From the NCBI GenBank assembly GCA_019057975.1, contig JAHLWJ010000131.1, positions 1 to 11,870 on the forward strand: a DNA stretch of 11,870 nt, read 5' to 3'. Below, one piece after another: positions 7,268 to 11,870 of the stretch (positions within the stretch are counted from its first letter, which is position 1; each line of letters opens with the position of its first letter). The stretch comes from Promethearchaeota archaeon (GTDB lineage: Archaea > Asgardarchaeota > Lokiarchaeia > Sigynarchaeales > SOKP01). The translations under genes and the position numbers were made by a program. The notes under the pieces were generated by a model. The model was not told the origin of the DNA. It did not search any database and saw only the letters and a list, made by a program, of their open reading frames with translations.

Positions 7268-8066
7268 TTTTCCTATTTATCAATGATTTTAATAATTTCT
7301 TTTTTATCTTTTGCGAATGTGCATATTTATTAATACTACTCATTTTGATATCAAAATTCATTTCCTTTAAACTTTGATTATTAATTAATAATTCAATAAC
7401 ATCTTTTATATCAATAATTTCATTTTCCTTATACAATCTATTATATATTTCTTTCATTAATTGAAAATCTTCTTTTGTGTCCACTGTCAAACGCATGTCT
7501 TCCCGCTGAAAAATTAATTCTGGTTTAATCACACTAATTTTAAATAATTCTGGATTTTCTTTAATATAAATCGTAACATGCTCTTTTTGATAATCTTTAA
7601 CTGCCATATTTTTCACCTTTTTTAAGGCTGAAAATGAAATTACTTCCATTCCATGTTCGATAGAAGGAAAATTAGGATGCCCACAAACATAATCTGCATT
7701 TTTTTTTAAATATAAATCTATCATATTATCTATAGTAGTCGGATTAATTAATGGACAATCAGAAGTAATTCTTACTATGACATCTGCCTTAAATTTTTTA
7801 GCAGTTTGATAATATCTATCTAATACATCGTTTTCACTTCCTATAAAAATTTCTACTCTACATTTTCTGGCAAGCTCAATTATTGGATTATTTTCTTTTT
7901 TAGATGTGGTGGCTACTATAATAGAATCAATATTTTTACACTTTTTAATCCTTTCGATAACATGCCATAACATTGGTTTTCCACCAATATTCATTAGCAC
8001 TTTCCCTGGTAGTCTTGTTGAGCCCATCCGTGCTTGAATGATTGCTACTATATTTTTCTTTTTCAT
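7254..8066 (-). CDS. spsF: SpsF-type CMP-sugar cytidylyltransferase
   Basis: A 270-residue protein of the SpsF/acylneuraminate cytidylyltransferase family (GT-A-like fold). It should use CTP to activate the nonulosonate as its CMP derivative. Residues 11-22, QARMGSTRLPGK, form the CTP-binding loop. TSDCPLI (101-107) carries the metal-binding D103, EHGMEV (137-142) and KEHVT (161-165) shape the sugar site, and TVD with D196 supplies a second acidic ligand. The start overlaps the synthase stop as ATGA with no good Shine-Dalgarno site, suggesting translational coupling. The tail after about 220 is long, basic and AT-rich for this family. The 3' end overlaps the reading frame of the PseG-like gene, and an A5 run at about codons 265-267 is where a one-base change would fuse the two. 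Confidence 0.87.
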   Translation of the reverse strand: MKKKNIVAIIQARMGSTRLPGKVLMNIGGKPMLWHVIERIKKCKNIDSIIVATTSKKENNPIIELARKCRVEIFIGSENDVLDRYYQTAKKFKADVIVRITSDCPLINPTTIDNMIDLYLKKNADYVCGHPNFPSIEHGMEVISFSALKKVKNMAVKDYQKEHVTIYIKENPELFKISVIKPELIFQREDMRLTVDTKEDFQLMKEIYNRLYKENEIIDIKDVIELLINNQSLKEMNFDIKMSSINKYAHSQKIKKKLLKSLINRKNHQR

Positions 8067-9109
8067 AGATATAATTTATCCAAGGTTATAGGTAGACTCT
8101 CATTGATATCTACTTTTGCCTTCTTCCCAACTATTTTTATTGCCTCTGATGGTTTTAACCCATAAGCATGGCGCACTATTTTTATCATTCCTGGAGATAT
8201 TTTCTCTCCCTTGTGAATTTTAACCGCAGAGTATATACTCCTTCTTGCCCCGACTCTCTCAGGAATTTCTCCTGAAACAGGTTCTTTGACTCCATTGCCC
8301 AGTGCATCTTCTAAATTCCTTATCTCTTTTATCATCTCATCAAACTCCTCTACTGTTAAAGCATAAGGATGGTCTGGCCCTTTTAAATTTCTATTAAAAG
8401 TAATATGCTTTTCAATAATTTTAGCCCCTAAAGCAACTGCCCCCAAGGGCACTATAAATCCCGGGGAATGATCAGAATAACCGACTATTGCCTTAAAAGC
8501 TTTTTTTATAGTAAGCATTGCCTGAATATTCGCATCTTTAAAATTTGGTGGATAACTTGAGACACAATGCAGAAGAGCAATTTGATTATTTTCTTCTTTC
8601 TGAATAATTCTAATTGCTTCTTCAATCTCGCCTAAATAAGCTGCCCCTGTAGATAAAAGGACAGGCTTTTTAAATTTTGCAACACATTTTAATAATTGAA
8701 TATAATTTATATCTCCAGAGGCTATTTTAAAAGCTGACATACCTATAGAATTTAGTAAATCTGCCTTTCCCAAGTCAAAGGGGGTGGAGAGAAAAATAAG
8801 GTTTAATTTCTCAGCATATTGAGATAGTTCTTCATACCATTTAACAGGAAGTTCTAAAGATTTAATCGCTTTAAATGCTGGATTGGAAATCCAGTTACCT
8901 TTTCCATCTAATTTCATTTGGTTAACTAATTTTTCAGTAGAAAAAGATTGAAATTTAACTGCATCTACTTTTATTTTTGCACAAGCATCTATTAATTTTT
9001 TTGCTTGTTCTAAACTGCCATCATGATTAGAACCAATTTCTGCAATTACAAAGACTGACTCTTCCTCTCCAATCCAACGAGTGCCAATTTGCAATCTTTG
9101 TTCTAACAT
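8063..9109 (-). CDS. nonulosonic acid synthase, NeuB/SpsE family (TIM barrel plus SAF domain)
   Basis: A 348-residue PEP-dependent synthase that condenses a six-carbon deoxy-amino sugar with phosphoenolpyruvate to give a sialic-acid-like nine-carbon acid. The barrel opens with VIAEIGSNHDGSLEQAKKLI (residues 21-40) and VDAVKFQSF (48-56). LSTPFD (108-113), FKIASGD (127-133) and LLSTGA (151-156) follow. The likely metal ligands are H214 in GYSDHSPG and H235 in EKHITFNR. The C-terminal antifreeze-like SAF domain (about 285-348) begins at VGARRSIYSA, whose arginines contact substrate in known NeuB. The AEIGSNH motif is closer to NeuB/SpsE than to the AEMSGNHN form of classical PseI, so the substrate is left open and no symbol is given. 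The stop overlaps the next ATG (ATGA). Confidence 0.88.
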   Translation of the reverse strand: MLEQRLQIGTRWIGEEESVFVIAEIGSNHDGSLEQAKKLIDACAKIKVDAVKFQSFSTEKLVNQMKLDGKGNWISNPAFKAIKSLELPVKWYEELSQYAEKLNLIFLSTPFDLGKADLLNSIGMSAFKIASGDINYIQLLKCVAKFKKPVLLSTGAAYLGEIEEAIRIIQKEENNQIALLHCVSSYPPNFKDANIQAMLTIKKAFKAIVGYSDHSPGFIVPLGAVALGAKIIEKHITFNRNLKGPDHPYALTVEEFDEMIKEIRNLEDALGNGVKEPVSGEIPERVGARRSIYSAVKIHKGEKISPGMIKIVRHAYGLKPSEAIKIVGKKAKVDINESLPITLDKLYL

Positions 9110-9119
9110 TCTGTAAATT

Positions 9120-9125
9120 CTCCCC
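9120..9125 (-). promoter_or_regulatory. Shine-Dalgarno site for the NeuB-type synthase
   Basis: GGGGAG lies 10 bases before the ATG at 9109. An in-frame TTG at 9127 would overlap this site and add six non-conserved residues, so the ATG at 9109 is preferred. Confidence 0.65.
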
Positions 9126-9143
9126 AATAATTATTTTATTATA

Positions 9144-10340
9144 TTAATTTTTATATCTTATCACTTTCTTTACCGCCCTGGTTACATCGTCCACATCTCG
9201 GTCGGACATTTTAGGAAATATTGGTAAGGTAATTGCTCTCAAATAATAATTTTCAGCTTTCGGAAAATCTCCAAGATGATAGCCAAATCTTTTCTGATAA
9301 TAAGGTTGTAGATGAACAGGTATGTAATGAACACTTACTCCAATATTTTCTGCTCTTAGGGCTTCGAATATCTCTCTTCGATTAACTTTTAATTTTTCTA
9401 AATTAAGCTGAATTACATAAAGATGCCAGACAGGGGTAGAACTTGTAGAATCAAAAAAGGGTATTCTTATTTCTTCTAAATCTTTAAATTCCTCATTATA
9501 TTTTTGAACAATTTCTATCCTACGTTGAACATTTTTATCAATCTTCTTTAATTGAGCCATTCCTAAGGCACATTGAAAATCTGTTAATCGGTAGTTATAC
9601 CCTAATTCATGCATCTCGTAATACCAGGGGCCCTCATAATTTAATAGCTTATCTTTTTCCTTAGTAATTCCATGAGTTCTAAATAATTTTAATCTTTCAT
9701 AGTATTTTTCCTTGTTAGTAGTTATCATTCCACCCTCTCCAGTAGTAATATGTTTTACCGGATGAAAGCTAAAAGTGGTCATATCACTAATACTTCCTAT
9801 TTTGCTACCTTTGTAGGTCGCTCCTAAAGCATGGGAAGCATCCTCGATAATTATTAAATTATTTTCTTGGGCAATTTTTTGTACCTCTTCTAAATCTACT
9901 GGTAGTCCGGTAAAATCTACTGGGATCAGAGCTTTGGTTTTTCTGGTGATTTTCTTCTTAATTTCTTGGGGATCTATATTTAGAGTATCTTCTTTAATAT
10001 CAGCAAATACTGGAATCCCTCCTTGATAAATTACGCAATTTGCTGAAGCCACAAAAGTTATGGGAGTAGTTATTACTTCATCATCTTTATTTATTTTGGC
10101 TGCAAAACAAGCAGCATGAAGAGCTGCCGTACCTGAATTTACAGCTACCGCATATTTAACTCCCACATATTTGGCAAACTCTTCTTCAAATTCAGCTACC
10201 TTTGGCCCTTGAGTTATCCAATCAGAATGCAAAACTTCGGAAATAGCTTTAATATCCTTTTCGTCTATCCATTGATGTCCATAGGGTAACATCTCGTCTC
10301 TAATTGGCTTTTCTCCGTTAATAGCTAATTCCTGGGTCAT
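9144..10340 (-). CDS. pseC: UDP-4-amino-4,6-dideoxy-sugar aminotransferase, PseC/SpsC (DegT/DnrJ/EryC1) family
   Basis: A PLP-dependent sugar aminotransferase of 398 residues from the ATG at 10340. It should transfer an amino group, usually from glutamate, to C4 of the PseB keto product. The N-terminus MTQELAINGEKPIRDEMLPY and the early WITQGPKVAEFEEEFA motif are standard for the family. VNSGTAALHAA (about 68-78) is the phosphate-binding region, IIEDASHALGA (164-174) holds the ring-contacting D167 and H170, and K196 in FSFHPVKHITTGEGG is the Schiff-base lysine. HLQPYYQKRFGY near the C-terminus is also characteristic. The gene overlaps the pseB stop by one base and is followed by a 34-base gap. 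The family could also serve legionaminic or bacillosamine routes, but the neighbouring PseB supports a PseC role. Confidence 0.9.
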   Translation of the reverse strand: MTQELAINGEKPIRDEMLPYGHQWIDEKDIKAISEVLHSDWITQGPKVAEFEEEFAKYVGVKYAVAVNSGTAALHAACFAAKINKDDEVITTPITFVASANCVIYQGGIPVFADIKEDTLNIDPQEIKKKITRKTKALIPVDFTGLPVDLEEVQKIAQENNLIIIEDASHALGATYKGSKIGSISDMTTFSFHPVKHITTGEGGMITTNKEKYYERLKLFRTHGITKEKDKLLNYEGPWYYEMHELGYNYRLTDFQCALGMAQLKKIDKNVQRRIEIVQKYNEEFKDLEEIRIPFFDSTSSTPVWHLYVIQLNLEKLKVNRREIFEALRAENIGVSVHYIPVHLQPYYQKRFGYHLGDFPKAENYYLRAITLPIFPKMSDRDVDDVTRAVKKVIRYKN

Positions 10341-11314
10341 TATAATTCCTCCAACATCTTTTTCAACTCTTCTGTAGTAAGCCATTGGTCATTATCACCA
10401 CTTGAATACCTAAAATCTTGAGGTAAGGATTTGTTATCCTCAGTATGATTTCTTTTCCAATGCGCATATTCAGCTTTTATAACAAAATAATTTTCAAATT
10501 CTTTAGTATATCTAGCTTCTTCTTCTGTTAAAAGAATTTCATTAATCTTTTCGCCAGGACGCATTCCAATAATTTTTATTTTGCTTTGTGGAGCAACAGC
10601 CTGAGCTAAATCAACTATCCTCATGCTGGGAATCTTGGGAACAAATATCTCTCCACCCTTCATCCTATCAATACAATCAATGATAAAATGAACAGCTTGC
10701 TCTTGAGTAATCCAAAAGCGGGTCATTCTTTTATCAGTCATAGTAATTGTGCCCCTTTTTCTCTGTTCCTGAAATATAGGGATTACACTGCCTCGACTTC
10801 CCACTACATTTCCATAACGCACACAACTAAATTTAGTTCTTCGCTCACCAGTATAAGCATTCCCCTGAATAAAAAGTTTTTCAGCAACCAATTTGGTCGC
10901 CCCATATAAATTAACTGGATGAACTGCTTTATCTGTACTAAGAGCCATTACTTTTTTTACATTATTATCAATTGCTGCATCGATAATATTTGCTGCTCCA
11001 TCAATATTAGTTCTAACTGCTTCGATGGGATTATATTCACAGGTTGGGACTTGTTTTAAAGCGGCAGCATGGATAACTATATCTACTCCATTCATTGCTC
11101 GATACAATCTATCTCGATCCCTGACATCACCAATAAAGAACCTAAGTCTTTTATCATGATTGAATTTCATTTCCATCTCATATTGTTTTAATTCATCACG
11201 GCTAAAGATTCTTATAACCTTTGGATCATATTTTTTTAGCATAACTTCTGTAAATTTTTGACCAAAAGAGCCTGTGCCTCCGGTTAGTAGAATTGTTTTT
11301 TTTGACCATTCCAT
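10340..11314 (-). CDS. pseB: UDP-N-acetylglucosamine 4,6-dehydratase (inverting), PseB/FlaA1 type
   Basis: A 324-residue extended short-chain dehydrogenase/reductase. It should use bound NADP(H) to convert UDP-GlcNAc in the cytoplasm to the UDP-4-keto-6-deoxy-L-arabino-hexosamine, the first step to pseudaminic-type sugars. Visible signatures are the Rossmann motif TGGTGSFG (residues 11-18), the FSRDELKQYEME stretch typical of FlaA1/PseB (about 37-48), the D-K pair at 128-129 and the active-site Y137-x3-K141 in LYGATK. The C-terminal MRPGEKINEILLTEEEA is also typical of the family. Length is normal and the ORF looks intact. The ATG at 11314 has an upstream AAAGGAGAG. Its TAA shares one base with the ATG of the next gene (TAATG), so the aminotransferase is probably translationally coupled. 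The enzyme family is secure; the exact stereochemical outcome is taken from family knowledge. Confidence 0.93.
   Translation of the reverse strand: MEWSKKTILLTGGTGSFGQKFTEVMLKKYDPKVIRIFSRDELKQYEMEMKFNHDKRLRFFIGDVRDRDRLYRAMNGVDIVIHAAALKQVPTCEYNPIEAVRTNIDGAANIIDAAIDNNVKKVMALSTDKAVHPVNLYGATKLVAEKLFIQGNAYTGERRTKFSCVRYGNVVGSRGSVIPIFQEQRKRGTITMTDKRMTRFWITQEQAVHFIIDCIDRMKGGEIFVPKIPSMRIVDLAQAVAPQSKIKIIGMRPGEKINEILLTEEEARYTKEFENYFVIKAEYAHWKRNHTEDNKSLPQDFRYSSGDNDQWLTTEELKKMLEEL
10348..10352 (-). promoter_or_regulatory. Shine-Dalgarno site that sets the aminotransferase start
   Basis: On the minus strand GGAGG lies 7 bases before the ATG at 10340. A longer reading of this gene from 10385 would begin inside pseB with no comparable site, so the ATG at 10340 is the better start. 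Confidence 0.8.
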
Positions 11315-11416
11315 AAATATATAACTCTCCTTTATTTAATTAAGAAATAAATGATGCCAATGAAAGCTTTTCTTACATACTATAAATTCCTCTTAAAAAT
11401 AGTACCTCTAAACTTT
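11315..11416 (-). other. intergenic leader between the Wzz-like gene and pseB
   Basis: This 102-base AT-rich gap is the longest between intact genes here. It contains an AAAGGAGAG Shine-Dalgarno sequence (11325-11333) for the dehydratase gene, with its GGAG core about 12 bases before the ATG at 11314, which is slightly long. An isolated TATAGT resembles a -10 box but lacks a matching -35. I see no hairpin followed by a T-run, so a terminator after the Wzz-like gene is not supported and read-through is possible. Confidence 0.5.
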
Positions 11417-11870
11417 CTATAAACGTTTCTTTAAAGATATTAAATAATTAGCTAAAAATACTACCACAAATCCCACAATTAAAGCTAAAAATATGGTGAT
11501 CAAAACATTCCTTATATAATTAGTCTCAGCTACTACATCTGAAATCTCTGGATTTTCAATTACTTCTATCTTGTTTACAAATAACTCTTTATTCTCTGTA
11601 AGAATACAGTTTATTTTCTCTAAATCATTGTAAACTGATAAAGTATAGTTTAACTTTCCAGCTATCTCAGGTGAAGTATAATTGGCTCCTGAGAATGGAA
11701 TATCAGAGCCTGATTTTTCTATCTCACTTAGAAGTTTTACATTAAAACCTATTATATATTCTTCAGCACTTTCAGAAAGCTTATCTATTTCTTCCTGTAT
11801 ATTTATAAGTTTTGTTTCTATTTTTTGTAAAATCCTGCCATAGGATTCACTAAATTCTAAATTTTTCTCT
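11417..11870 (-). CDS. Wzz-like polysaccharide chain-length/export protein, C-terminal part (partial)
   Basis: The gene enters from the right edge without a start and ends at TAG (11417-11419), giving about 150 visible residues. The first half is charged and probably coiled-coil (e.g. RILQKIETKLINIQEEIDKL). It is followed by a segment ending in IEVIENPEISD, a hydrophobic helix of about 20 residues (VLITIFLALIVGFVVVFLAN) and a short basic tail, LISLKKRL. A long periplasmic or extracytoplasmic coil, a Pro-containing linker and a final transmembrane helix with a basic cytoplasmic end match the C-terminus of Wzz/YveK-type polysaccharide co-polymerases. These set chain length or form part of an export complex in the inner membrane. 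Its place directly upstream of sugar-nucleotide genes fits that role. The N-terminal Wzz domain lies outside the window, so the family call rests on the C-terminal layout and context. Confidence 0.72.
   Translation of the reverse strand, partial: EKNLEFSESYGRILQKIETKLINIQEEIDKLSESAEEYIIGFNVKLLSEIEKSGSDIPFSGANYTSPEIAGKLNYTLSVYNDLEKINCILTENKELFVNKIEVIENPEISDVVAETNYIRNVLITIFLALIVGFVVVFLANYLISLKKRL

Noticed and set aside
11380..11391. TATAGT element upstream of pseB as a possible -10 promoter box
   Set aside because: No acceptable -35 sequence lies 16-18 bases upstream, and such hexamers arise by chance in AT-rich DNA.
11377..11410. Short inverted repeat TACTAT/ATAGTA in the pseB leader
   Set aside because: It is a six-base A/T stem with a loop of about 15 bases, too weak to support a regulatory structure.
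1..11870. CRISPR arrays, tRNA/rRNA genes, insertion sequences, phage or toxin-antitoxin genes
   Set aside because: I found no regularly spaced repeats, tRNA-like cloverleafs, transposase motifs or IS-type terminal repeats; the gene content is entirely glycan-pathway enzymes.

Overview
The window is AT-rich bacterial DNA, roughly one-third G+C by eye. It carries one long run of co-directional genes, all on the minus strand, with short gaps or overlaps and purine-rich Shine-Dalgarno sites. This looks like a surface-glycan or flagellar-glycan locus of a low-GC bacterium, Firmicute-like in style. The sps-type gene order resembles the Bacillus spore-coat polysaccharide genes, but the sequence alone does not fix the taxon.

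The genes are described in transcription order, from high to low coordinates. (1) 11417-11870 is the C-terminal end of a Wzz-like chain-length or export protein, cut by the window edge. (2) 8063-11314 holds a nonulosonic-acid front end: a PseB-type UDP-GlcNAc 4,6-dehydratase, a PseC/SpsC-type PLP aminotransferase and a NeuB/SpsE-type synthase with a SAF domain. (3) 6242-8066 holds an SpsF-type cytidylyltransferase and a PseG/SpsG-type UDP-sugar hydrolase. The hydrolase is intact, but its conserved N-terminus has no ATG, GTG or TTG start. (4) 4062-6234 holds a class I SAM methyltransferase, then a fusion of a degenerate SpsF-like nucleotidyltransferase domain to a second SAM methyltransferase. 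(5) 335-4065 is a three-gene module: a thiamine-diphosphate enzyme resembling 1-deoxyxylulose-5-phosphate synthase (DXS), a short-chain dehydrogenase and an ATP-grasp ligase. (6) 1-334 is AT-rich and non-coding, except for a broken 5' end of a second ATP-grasp gene at 173-277.

The front end should convert UDP-GlcNAc to a 4-amino-4,6-dideoxy sugar, release it from UDP, condense it with a three-carbon unit to a sialic-acid-like nonulosonate, and activate that with CTP. No GNAT or left-handed beta-helix N-acetyltransferase (PseH/SpsD/LegH type) is present. The downstream enzymes look like a tailoring module. The DXS-like enzyme could join a pyruvate-derived two-carbon unit to a non-phosphorylated aldehyde, the SDR could reduce the ketone, the ATP-grasp enzyme could form an amide or other acyl bond, and the methyltransferases could cap hydroxyls. 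That pathway is inference.

The points most worth a second look are the start-less PseG gene, which is one base from an in-frame SpsF-PseG fusion; the pseudo-cytidylyltransferase/methyltransferase fusion; the DXS paralogue that lacks the usual phosphate-binding arginine; and the ATP-grasp remnant beside an intact paralogue.
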